This document shows positions 1 to 5,897 of a DNA stretch of 5,897 nucleotides, piece by piece (position 1 is the first letter of the stretch; every line of letters begins with the position of its first letter). The translations under genes were made by a program, and so were the position numbers. A model generated the notes under the pieces. The model saw only the letters and a program-made list of their open reading frames with translations, had not been told where the DNA came from and searched no databases. The DNA comes from Nitrosomonas sp. GTDB lineage: Bacteria; Pseudomonadota; Gammaproteobacteria; Burkholderiales; Nitrosomonadaceae. Where the stretch lies: NCBI GenBank assembly GCA_029881855.1, contig JAOULU010000112.1:1-5897 (forward strand). Direction: 5' to 3'.

Positions 1-1194
1 GGAACTGGTTTTGGAGAACTGGATACCTTAAAAGAACTTGATGACCCAGCCGATTTACCTGTTGCTGATGTGTCGGCTTTTAGTATTGATGATGCAACAA
101 CGACAGAAATTGATGATGCCTTCTCAGTGACGCCGCTCAGGTTGGGTAGTTTTCGTATTGGTATCCATATTGCTGCGCCTGCATTGGGTATTGAGCCTGA
201 ATCATATTTAGATAAGGCGGCATCAAAAAGATTGTCAACCGTTTATCTTCCAGGTAACAAAATTACCATGCTGCCGGAGACTATTATCAGCCACTATACA
301 TTAGGTGAGAGTCGATTGTGCCCCGCAATTTCGTTATATCTTAATGTAAGTGATGATTTTACTGTCATTAGTACAGAAAGTCGTATAGAAAAAATAAATG
401 TGGTTTCAAATTTACGTCACGACTCACTGGAAGAGTATTTCAATGAATCTACACTAATTCAGGACAATCTGAATCACCCGTTTGGCAAAGAGCTACGGAT
501 ATTATGGGGTTTCGCCTGCAAAATGGAAGCTTTGCGCGGAAAAGCAAATGATACCAATAATGATAAAATTGATTATAGTTTCACTATTCAAAATGATCAC
601 GTCACTATTAGCGAACGACGTCGTGGGTCGCCTATTGATAAGGTGGTGTCGGAGTTAATGATCTACGTCAATACGGAGTGGGGCAAACAATTAGCGGATG
701 CCAATATTGCAGGTATTTATCGTAGTCAGGGAAATGGCAAAGTGAAGATGAGTACCGCTCCCGCTCCTCATCAAGGGCTCGGTGTTTCACAATATGCCTG
801 GAGTAGCTCACCTATGCGTCGCTACATTGATCTTATCAATCAGCGGCAGTTAATTGCATTGCTGCGTGATGATTCACCACCTTATAGTAAAGATAGTGAT
901 GCACTTTTAATCGGTATGCGGGATTTTGAAATAGCTTATGGTTTTTATGGTGATTTTCAACGCTCAATGGAGCGATATTGGTGCTTACGTTGGTTGATAC
1001 AAGAAAATATCGAAACGATCAATGCTTTGGTCATTAAGGAAAATTTGGTAAAACTAGACCATTTGCCATTGGTTGCTAGAGTGCCATCATTGCCGAATTT
1101 GGAGCCCGATACCTATGTCAAACTTGAACTATCTGGAATTGATTTACTTGAACGCAGTTTAAATGCAAAATTTCTGCAAAAACAACCTTCTTGA
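1..1194 (+). CDS. RNB-domain exoribonuclease (RNase II/VacB family), 5'-truncated by the window edge
   Basis: This is the C-terminal part of an RNase II/R-family 3'-5' exoribonuclease, a cytoplasmic hydrolase of single-stranded RNA. The frame is open from base 1, so the GTG at 70 is not a credible start; about 397 residues are visible. Numbered from base 1, the metal-binding cluster lies at residues 28-40 (SIDDATTTEIDDA). It aligns with the four catalytic aspartates of E. coli RNase II as D30, E36, D38 and D39, so the second position is Glu. Further family marks are RIGIHIA, a TVYLP segment, ELMIYVN near residue 218, and SSPMRRY near 269-275, whose first Arg matches RNase II Arg500. The tail after this block is only about 120 residues and ends in a degenerate S1-like stretch without a clear S1 motif. 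The N-terminal domains lie outside the window. The family call is firm; the choice of rnb, rnr or a separate VacB-like subfamily is not. Confidence 0.9.
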   Translation, partial: GTGFGELDTLKELDDPADLPVADVSAFSIDDATTTEIDDAFSVTPLRLGSFRIGIHIAAPALGIEPESYLDKAASKRLSTVYLPGNKITMLPETIISHYTLGESRLCPAISLYLNVSDDFTVISTESRIEKINVVSNLRHDSLEEYFNESTLIQDNLNHPFGKELRILWGFACKMEALRGKANDTNNDKIDYSFTIQNDHVTISERRRGSPIDKVVSELMIYVNTEWGKQLADANIAGIYRSQGNGKVKMSTAPAPHQGLGVSQYAWSSSPMRRYIDLINQRQLIALLRDDSPPYSKDSDALLIGMRDFEIAYGFYGDFQRSMERYWCLRWLIQENIETINALVIKENLVKLDHLPLVARVPSLPNLEPDTYVKLELSGIDLLERSLNAKFLQKQPS

Positions 1195-1224
1195 AGCTTA
1201 ATTTTAGAGAATTGTCGATAAAAT

Positions 1225-1253
1225 GTGACAAGTGAATAGTTGTTGCCTAAAAT
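1225..1253 (+). promoter_or_regulatory. Predicted sigma70-type promoter for the tonB-aroE-mtgA cluster
   Basis: A -35-like GTGACA (1225-1230) and a -10-like TAAAAT (1248-1253) are separated by exactly 17 bases. Each matches the sigma70 consensus at five of six positions. Transcription would start near 1260, about 40 bases before the TTG start of tonB. It is the only well-spaced promoter I found in the 105-bp gap after the ribonuclease gene. The surrounding DNA is AT-rich, so a chance match is possible. The motif ATTGTCGATA lies just upstream at 1211-1220. Confidence 0.5.
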
Positions 1254-1299
1254 AGAGAAATCGGACAATGTTAAATCAAATTAAACCGTAGCTTACACT

Positions 1300-2217
1300 T
1301 TGACTGCCACTATCAACACATACAGGGATATATTAACGACAGCAGGTAATCATCTGACTGCACGAGATAATCGTATGTATGTGGCAATGACTACCTCGCT
1401 GATTGCACATCTTGCGATACTTTTTGGTGTGACATTCCAATTCCCAACACCAAATTTTGACAATATTGCCAGATCATTAGATGTTGTGCTTGTTAATAAC
1501 AAAACGCTTTTGGCGCCAACCAAAACGGACATATTGGCGCAAGAAAATCTCGATGGAGGAGGTAATACCGATGAAGATCTGCGTGCTAAAACACCTTTTC
1601 CAGTATTGCCAAAGACTAAGCCGTTAACCAATAATGTTGTTGCAGAACAAAAAGCTAAGGAGTTAGAACAGGAAGCTAAAGAACTCATGGCTGCAATGAA
1701 TAGTACGCACTATATTAATCAACTTGATTCAGATAAGCTGCAGCCTGAAGAAAATCAGATTACACCAGATGCCAGTGATTTACTTCAACGCAGCCTTGAT
1801 ATTGCACGCCTAAAAGCGCAAATTGCGCAAGATCACTCTGCTTATCAGAAGCGCCCGGTTAGGAAATTTGTCGGTGCGCGTACGAAAGAATATCGTTTTG
1901 CACGATATGTTGAAGATTGGCGTCTTAAGGTAGAGAGAATCGGTAATCTTAATTACCCTGAATCAGCAAGGAAAGGTAAACTTTATGGTAGTTTACAGCT
2001 TACCGTTGGTATCCGCGCTGATGGTAGCTTGGAATCTATTGGTATTAACCGTTCATCGGGTGAATTTATTTTGGATGAAGCGGCTATTCGTATTGTTAGG
2101 CTTGCTGGGCAAAATGGGTTTTCAGCGTTTCCACCTGATATTAGCCGAGATACCGATGTCCTCCATATTACCCGTACTTGGGTATTCTCCCGATCAGATC
2201 AGCTACTTAGTCAATAG
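1300..2217 (+). CDS. tonB: TonB-family energy transducer
   Basis: This inner-membrane protein couples the proton-motive force, with ExbB and ExbD, to outer-membrane TonB-dependent receptors. The product is 305 residues from TTG 1300, the first possible start after an in-frame stop at 1282. One membrane helix spans about residues 32-48. It contains S33 and H37, the same S-x3-H spacing as the functional Ser16/His20 pair of E. coli TonB. A charged, probably helical stretch follows (about 114-133, rich in Lys and Glu), with only a weak proline-rich region (about 98-110). The C-terminal TonB domain covers about 200-298, with the YP..A motif at 219-223, then GSLQLTV and ADGSLESIGI. The start is uncertain: ATG 1375 and ATG 1387 are alternatives, and ATG 1375 has a weak GAG 8 bases upstream. 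TTG 1300 has no visible Shine-Dalgarno, but it keeps R22 and R25 on the cytoplasmic side of the helix, as N-in topology prefers. No exbB or exbD is in the window, so the receptor served is unknown. Confidence 0.85.
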   Translation: MTATINTYRDILTTAGNHLTARDNRMYVAMTTSLIAHLAILFGVTFQFPTPNFDNIARSLDVVLVNNKTLLAPTKTDILAQENLDGGGNTDEDLRAKTPFPVLPKTKPLTNNVVAEQKAKELEQEAKELMAAMNSTHYINQLDSDKLQPEENQITPDASDLLQRSLDIARLKAQIAQDHSAYQKRPVRKFVGARTKEYRFARYVEDWRLKVERIGNLNYPESARKGKLYGSLQLTVGIRADGSLESIGINRSSGEFILDEAAIRIVRLAGQNGFSAFPPDISRDTDVLHITRTWVFSRSDQLLSQ

Positions 2218-2260
2218 CCATTGGTCTGCTATTTGTTAATGAAATACAGTAGAAGTTGCT

Positions 2261-3085
2261 ATGTCAAAGCTTGATGTTTATGCTGTAATCGGTAACCCTA
2301 TTGCACATAGTAAATCCCCCTTAATTCACACGGCCTTCGCACTGCAAACCGCTCAGTCAATGCGCTACGAAGCACTGCTGTCACCCGTTGATGAATTTCG
2401 AGAGAGTGTTACAGCTTTTCAACAGAAAGGTGGCAAAGGCTTGAATATTACTGTGCCATTCAAACTGGAAGCTTATAAATGTGCAACTCATTTGACAGAA
2501 CGTGCTGAAATGGCGCAGGCCGTTAATACATTCAAATTTGAGGATAGTAAAATTTTGGGTGACAACACGGATGGCGCTGGATTGGTTCGTGATATTGAAA
2601 TAAATCTGGGTGTCTCCATCGATTCAAAACGTATTTTACTAATGGGTGCCGGTGGTGCTGCACGCGGGGTCATTCTGCCTATACTAAAGAAGAATCCGAG
2701 TATTTTGGCAATAGCCAACCGTACACCTCAAAAAGCACAGCAATTGCAACAACAGTTCGTTGCTTATGGTGATATTGTTTCGGGAGGTTTTATGGAATTT
2801 TCGGGTGAAAATTTTGACATTATTATTAATGCAACCTCCGCTAGTCTGAACGACGCATTACCAGAATTGCCTGCCAGTATTTTCGCGAAAGACTCGTTGG
2901 CATATGACATGATGTATGGCCATGAACCCACGCGTTTTCTGGTTTTTGCGAAACAAAATGGTGCAGGTTATCTGGCGGATGGTATGGGTATGCTGGTAGA
3001 GCAAGCTGCTGAATCGTTTTTTTTATGGCGTGGAATTAGGCCTGAAACAGCAGATGTAATTGCACAGCTTAAAATCGGCACATAG
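2261..3085 (+). CDS. aroE: Shikimate dehydrogenase (NADP+)
   Basis: AroE reduces 3-dehydroshikimate to shikimate with NADPH, the fourth step of the cytoplasmic shikimate pathway to aromatic amino acids and folate. The 274 residues match the usual length (E. coli about 272). The substrate domain shows GNPIAHSKSP (11-20), NITVPFK (62-68) with the catalytic Lys68, and DNTDG (101-105) with the catalytic Asp104. The nucleotide-binding fold has the glycine loop GAGGAA (129-134) and the NRT segment (153-155) that usually contacts the NADP phosphate. NATSASL (190-196) reads Ser where many homologues have Gly after NATSx. YDMMYG (215-220) and DGMGMLVEQAA (240-250) complete the family pattern. ATG 2261 follows a modest AGAAG five bases upstream. 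The gene starts 43 bp after tonB and is followed by mtgA 58 bp downstream, which suggests co-transcription. Confidence 0.97.
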   Translation: MSKLDVYAVIGNPIAHSKSPLIHTAFALQTAQSMRYEALLSPVDEFRESVTAFQQKGGKGLNITVPFKLEAYKCATHLTERAEMAQAVNTFKFEDSKILGDNTDGAGLVRDIEINLGVSIDSKRILLMGAGGAARGVILPILKKNPSILAIANRTPQKAQQLQQQFVAYGDIVSGGFMEFSGENFDIIINATSASLNDALPELPASIFAKDSLAYDMMYGHEPTRFLVFAKQNGAGYLADGMGMLVEQAAESFFLWRGIRPETADVIAQLKIGT

Positions 3086-3143
3086 CTTACTCACATCATA
3101 CTAGGGTCGTTTCTTTGTCCAACTTTCACCTACAGATTGCTAC

Positions 3144-3869
3144 GTGAAGCGTAAAAAAAGACAACATAACAAAGCCACATACTTGAAACGTTGGTTTTGG
3201 CTGGCTATATTGTTTATTTTTTATGGCTTATTTCTATATCAACTATGGATTTTCAGTCACGTGTTGTATTGGATTCGCCATAATCCACAAAGTAGCGCTT
3301 TTATGCAAAGCCAAATAGATAGCTTGCGCGAAAACAATCCCAACGCAACATTACAGCAGACATGGGTGCCTTATAGCCAAATTTCCGAAGAAATGAAGCG
3401 CGCTATTATCGTTGCTGAAGACAGTAAATTTACACAACATAATGGTTTTGATTATGATTCTTTGCAAAATGCTTTTATAAAGAATATCAGGCAGAGACAG
3501 TTAACGACGGGTGGCTCCACCATTAGCCAGCAGCTGGCTAAGAATTTGTTTCTTTCGGCTGACAAAACAATAGGACGCAAGCTTCAAGAGGCCGTCATCA
3601 CAGTAATGATGGAAAATGTGATGACTAAACGGCGTATCCTTGAAATTTATCTGAATATGGTTGAGTGGGGTAATGGTATTTTTGGTGTAGAAGCCGCAGC
3701 CCAGCATTATTTTGGCTTGCCGGCTTCATTGTTGACAAAAAAACAAGCTACTTACCTTGCCGCAATGGTCACTAATCCACGGTACTATGATGAGAATCGT
3801 GACTCACAGCACTTATTGAAGAAAAAAGAAATTTTTCTCGGGCGATTGCATTCCGTCAAGATTCCATAG
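3144..3869 (+). CDS. mtgA: Monofunctional biosynthetic peptidoglycan transglycosylase
   Basis: MtgA is a GT51 glycosyltransferase that polymerises lipid II into glycan strands on the periplasmic face of the inner membrane. It lacks the transpeptidase domain of class A PBPs. The 241 residues match the family (E. coli MtgA about 242). A basic N-terminus (KRKKR) precedes a membrane anchor at about 17-43. The GT51 motifs occur in order: AEDSKFTQHNGFD (91-103) with the catalytic Glu92, GGSTISQQLAKN (123-134), RKLQE (145-149), KRRILEIYLN (162-171), and EWGNGIFG (174-181). The start is GTG 3144. It is the first possible start after an in-frame stop at 3102, and the next Met (54) would remove the membrane anchor. 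No clear Shine-Dalgarno precedes it. The gene is probably the last of the tonB-aroE-mtgA group, because a 183-bp AT-rich gap follows. Confidence 0.95.
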   Translation: MKRKKRQHNKATYLKRWFWLAILFIFYGLFLYQLWIFSHVLYWIRHNPQSSAFMQSQIDSLRENNPNATLQQTWVPYSQISEEMKRAIIVAEDSKFTQHNGFDYDSLQNAFIKNIRQRQLTTGGSTISQQLAKNLFLSADKTIGRKLQEAVITVMMENVMTKRRILEIYLNMVEWGNGIFGVEAAAQHYFGLPASLLTKKQATYLAAMVTNPRYYDENRDSQHLLKKKEIFLGRLHSVKIP

Positions 3870-3926
3870 TTATAAGTAAGCACTTTAGAAACATCGTTAA
3901 TTTATAGCTAAATAATTCTTTGTTTA

Positions 3927-3940
3927 TGCTATTAATAGCA
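3927..3940. repeat. 14-bp perfect palindrome in the mtgA-mgtE gap
   Basis: The sequence TGCTATTAATAGCA is its own reverse complement. It has no spacer and no following T-tract on the + strand; an A-run follows a few bases later. It therefore fits a dimeric-protein binding site better than an intrinsic terminator. It lies about 113 bases before the mgtE start. In DNA this AT-rich it could also be chance. Confidence 0.35.
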
Positions 3941-3976
3941 GCTTACTAAAAAATTAATTAAGACTATGTGATGAAC

Positions 3977-4007
3977 TATCGATAATAGTGACAACCTATT
4001 GTCGATA
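3977..4007. promoter_or_regulatory. Dyad element upstream of mgtE, possible operator over a weak promoter
   Basis: Two 12-base arms (3977-3988 and 3996-4007) flank a 7-base loop, TGACAAC. In RNA all 12 positions pair, one as G-U; in DNA one position is mismatched. Each arm carries the 10-mer TATCGAYAAT (right arm inverted), which is also found inverted at 1211-1220 upstream of tonB. GTGACA at 3988-3993 could be a -35 box with a poor -10 (TACAAC, 4010-4015, 16-base spacer). No T-tract follows, so a terminator is unlikely. Regulation of mgtE by a dimeric repressor or an RNA hairpin is inference only; no known operator was recognised. Confidence 0.4.
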
Positions 4008-4052
4008 TTTACAACGTAAGGATGGCACGACTTAACCATCGAATATTCCATC

Positions 4053-5495
4053 ATGACTAAAGCCAATAATAAAGATAAGACCGAAAATTTGCAGACACCA
4101 TTACAGCAGATTACTTACTTATTACGTAAGTACAGGCTGGTGGAAGGTTTTGTTCATTTGCAAAATGAATCTGATCAAGAGCTTGCTGAGTCTTCGGTAC
4201 AAAAACAAAATTTGGCTGAATTGCAATCTTTGCTTGATCAACTTCACCCCGCTGACATTGCACATATCCTGGAAGCATTGCCGCTAGAGGACCGGCTTTT
4301 GGTATGGAGTATGGTCAAAGCAGAATATGATGGTGATGTTTTGCTGGAAGCGTCTGACGCAGTCCGTGAAACGCTGATTACAGAGATGGGTAACAATGAA
4401 TTGGTTGCTGCAACTGAATATCTTGATACCAACGAGATTGCTGATCTTGCTCCCGATTTGCCGCAAGTTGTTATGGATGATGTTTTCCAGTCATTGCCCA
4501 TTGCAGAACGCCAGCAATTACGTGCGGCCATGTCGTATCCAGAAGATTCTGTTGGTGCATTGATGGATTTTGATGTTATTACCATCCGTGAAGATGTCCG
4601 CCTGGAAGTTGTGTTGCGTTATTTGCGACGGCTGGATGAATTACCTGATCATACTGATCAATTGTTTGTTGTGGATAGAAATGAGCAATTAAAAGGTGTG
4701 CTGCTGATCAACAAAATTTTGGTTAGTGACCCAGATATGCTTGTTGCTGATGTGATGACAGAAGAAATGATCACACTGCATCCTGATGATGTCGCCCAGC
4801 AAGCTGCCAATGCTTTTGAGCGTTATGATCTGGTTTCTGCCTCCGTTATTGATGCCCATGGCAAAGTACTCGGGCGTGTGACAGTTAATGTTGTGATCGA
4901 TTTTATCCGTGAGAAGGCCGAGAATGAAGCGTTAAATTTGGCCGGTTTAAAAGAAGAAGAAGACCTTTTTGCGCCAGTACTAAAGAGTGTTAAAAACCGC
5001 TGGGTCTGGTTGGCGGTTAATTTGGTTACCGCATTTATTGCTTCGCGTGTCATTGGTGTGTTTGAAGATTCAATTGAGAAATTGGTTGCATTGGCTGCTT
5101 TGATGCCCATCATCGCTGGTATTGGTGGTAATTCTGGCAATCAAACCATCACCATGATTGTGCGAGCCCTGGCATTAGAACAAATCAGTTCCAGTAGCGC
5201 ATGGAAATTAATCGCCAAGGAAATTGGCGTCAGTGCGGTCAATGGTTTTATATGGGGCACAGTTGTTGGCTTGTTTACCTATATAATTTATGGCAATCCC
5301 GCACTGGGTTTGGTCATGACCCTGGCGATGATACTAAACTTGCTCTTGGCCGCGTTATTGGGCGTGCTGATCCCGCTAACACTACGCAAATTGGGCCGTG
5401 ATCCCGCGTTGGGTTCCAGTGTCATGATCACGGCAGTAACTGACAGTGGTGGATTTTTTATTTTTCTGAGTCTGGCGACGATTTTCTTATTGTAA
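4053..5495 (+). CDS. mgtE: Magnesium transporter MgtE
   Basis: MgtE is an inner-membrane Mg2+ channel/transporter gated by cytosolic Mg2+. The 480 residues fit the family (about 450-480). The N domain of helical repeats covers about 50-165 (HPADIAHILEALP at 65-77). Two CBS domains follow at about 170-285, then a connecting plug-helix region at about 295-315. The membrane domain, with about five helices, covers 316-480. It contains the signature MPIIAGIGGNSGNQ (351-364) and, in the last helix, AVTDSGG (461-467). Its Asp464 aligns by position with the pore Asp of Thermus MgtE (Asp432). No key element appears lost. ATG 4053 is the only start candidate after the in-frame stop at 4017, yet no Shine-Dalgarno sits at normal distance; AAGG lies about 31 bases upstream. 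A 183-bp gap separates it from mtgA, so it probably has its own promoter. No M-box riboswitch could be recognised. Confidence 0.96.
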   Translation: MTKANNKDKTENLQTPLQQITYLLRKYRLVEGFVHLQNESDQELAESSVQKQNLAELQSLLDQLHPADIAHILEALPLEDRLLVWSMVKAEYDGDVLLEASDAVRETLITEMGNNELVAATEYLDTNEIADLAPDLPQVVMDDVFQSLPIAERQQLRAAMSYPEDSVGALMDFDVITIREDVRLEVVLRYLRRLDELPDHTDQLFVVDRNEQLKGVLLINKILVSDPDMLVADVMTEEMITLHPDDVAQQAANAFERYDLVSASVIDAHGKVLGRVTVNVVIDFIREKAENEALNLAGLKEEEDLFAPVLKSVKNRWVWLAVNLVTAFIASRVIGVFEDSIEKLVALAALMPIIAGIGGNSGNQTITMIVRALALEQISSSSAWKLIAKEIGVSAVNGFIWGTVVGLFTYIIYGNPALGLVMTLAMILNLLLAALLGVLIPLTLRKLGRDPALGSSVMITAVTDSGGFFIFLSLATIFLL

Positions 5496-5528
5496 AACAG
5501 TTAAATTGCTTGGTCAGACAAATACCGC

Positions 5529-5897
5529 ATGTTTAAAAAACCAGATACACTAATTGTATTAACTCTATTTGGTTTGGTTCTTGCGGCCCCAGCCTTAGCC
5601 GACAAAACAGTTGAAGACTTCCACACCTGGGCAGGTATGGAAATGACTGGTGATTTATCCAGCCTTAACCCCAATTACAAAAACTTTAGGTACAAACTTT
5701 TTGCACAAGGTCGCTTTGGAGATAATTCGACGCGTTTTACCCAAGCCCTAATACGACCTGGCATCGGCTATGCCATTAATGAAAAAATCACTGTTTGGGT
5801 AGGCTATGATTGGGTGCCAACTAGCCGCCCACTTGCGCTCAAACGTCCCTTCAATAACCATCGAATCTGGCAACAATTATCATTGAAAGATAACTAC
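5529..5897 (+). CDS. Secreted DUF2490-like protein, 3'-truncated by the window edge
   Basis: The frame opens at ATG 5529, after an in-frame stop at 5502, and is still open at the last base; 123 residues are visible. A Sec signal peptide is clear: a KK-containing N-region, a hydrophobic core (about 8-19), and an APALA-type cleavage site after about residue 24. The mature part begins DKTVEDFHTWAGME. It then shows alternating aromatic and polar residues with an FTQALIRPGIGYAI segment (about 70-83) and a VWVGYDWVP segment (about 89-97). This matches my memory of DUF2490 proteins, periplasmic or outer-membrane beta-strand proteins of unknown function. It starts only 33 bp after mgtE with no terminator visible, so read-through is likely. 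A functional tie to Mg2+ transport cannot be claimed. No Shine-Dalgarno is obvious. Confidence 0.75.
   Translation, partial: MFKKPDTLIVLTLFGLVLAAPALADKTVEDFHTWAGMEMTGDLSSLNPNYKNFRYKLFAQGRFGDNSTRFTQALIRPGIGYAINEKITVWVGYDWVPTSRPLALKRPFNNHRIWQQLSLKDNY

Noticed and set aside
70..72. GTG as the start of the ribonuclease gene
   Set aside because: The frame is open back to base 1 and the catalytic cluster begins a few residues later, so the gene clearly starts outside the window.
1350..1688. 112-residue open frame on the - strand
   Set aside because: It lies inside tonB in antisense, has a Ser/Leu-rich shadow composition, and shows no motif or start signal.
1985..2239. 84-residue + strand frame overlapping the tonB C-terminus
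   Set aside because: It lies out of frame within the conserved TonB domain, which explains the sequence fully.
3977..4007. Intrinsic terminator for mtgA
   Set aside because: The stem is AT-rich and no T-tract follows on either strand at the right distance.
3870..4052. M-box Mg2+ riboswitch or Fur box upstream of mgtE
   Set aside because: No M-box core or helices could be recognised, and the GATAAT-like arms are too far apart for a normal Fur box; a covariance-model search would be decisive.
4244..4585. 113-residue open frame on the - strand, and a similar one at 4823-5140
   Set aside because: Both are antisense to well-conserved mgtE coding sequence and show no recognisable domain.

Overview
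The window looks like chromosomal DNA from a low-to-mid-GC betaproteobacterium. A Nitrosomonas-like member of the Nitrosomonadales fits best, judged from protein style and from the gene order RNB-family ribonuclease / TonB / aroE / mtgA. That order is one I associate with this group from memory; I could not search for it. All genes lie on the + strand and base composition looks even throughout. I see no insertion sequence, phage gene, tRNA, rRNA or CRISPR array.

Layout: (1) Positions 1-1194 hold the C-terminal ~397 residues of an RNase II/VacB-type exoribonuclease, cut by the left edge. (2) A 105-bp gap (1195-1299) carries the best promoter-like sequence of the window. (3) A tonB-family energy transducer (1300-2217), shikimate dehydrogenase aroE (2261-3085) and the monofunctional peptidoglycan glycosyltransferase mtgA (3144-3869) follow with gaps of 43 and 58 bp, so they could form one transcript. 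(4) A 183-bp AT-rich gap (3870-4052) contains a 14-bp perfect palindrome and a 12-bp-stem dyad. (5) A complete MgtE magnesium channel/transporter (4053-5495) follows. (6) A secreted DUF2490-like protein begins 33 bp later at 5529 and runs off the right edge.

The genes do not form one pathway. AroE makes shikimate for aromatic amino acids, MtgA polymerises glycan strands in the periplasm, TonB carries proton-motive energy to outer-membrane receptors, MgtE imports Mg2+, and the ribonuclease degrades RNA. The common thread is housekeeping and cell-envelope work. I found no clear new system. The most interesting non-coding signal is a 10-bp motif (TATCGAYAAT and its complement) that occurs once upstream of tonB and twice as a dyad upstream of mgtE, each time next to a GTGACA hexamer that could be a -35 box.
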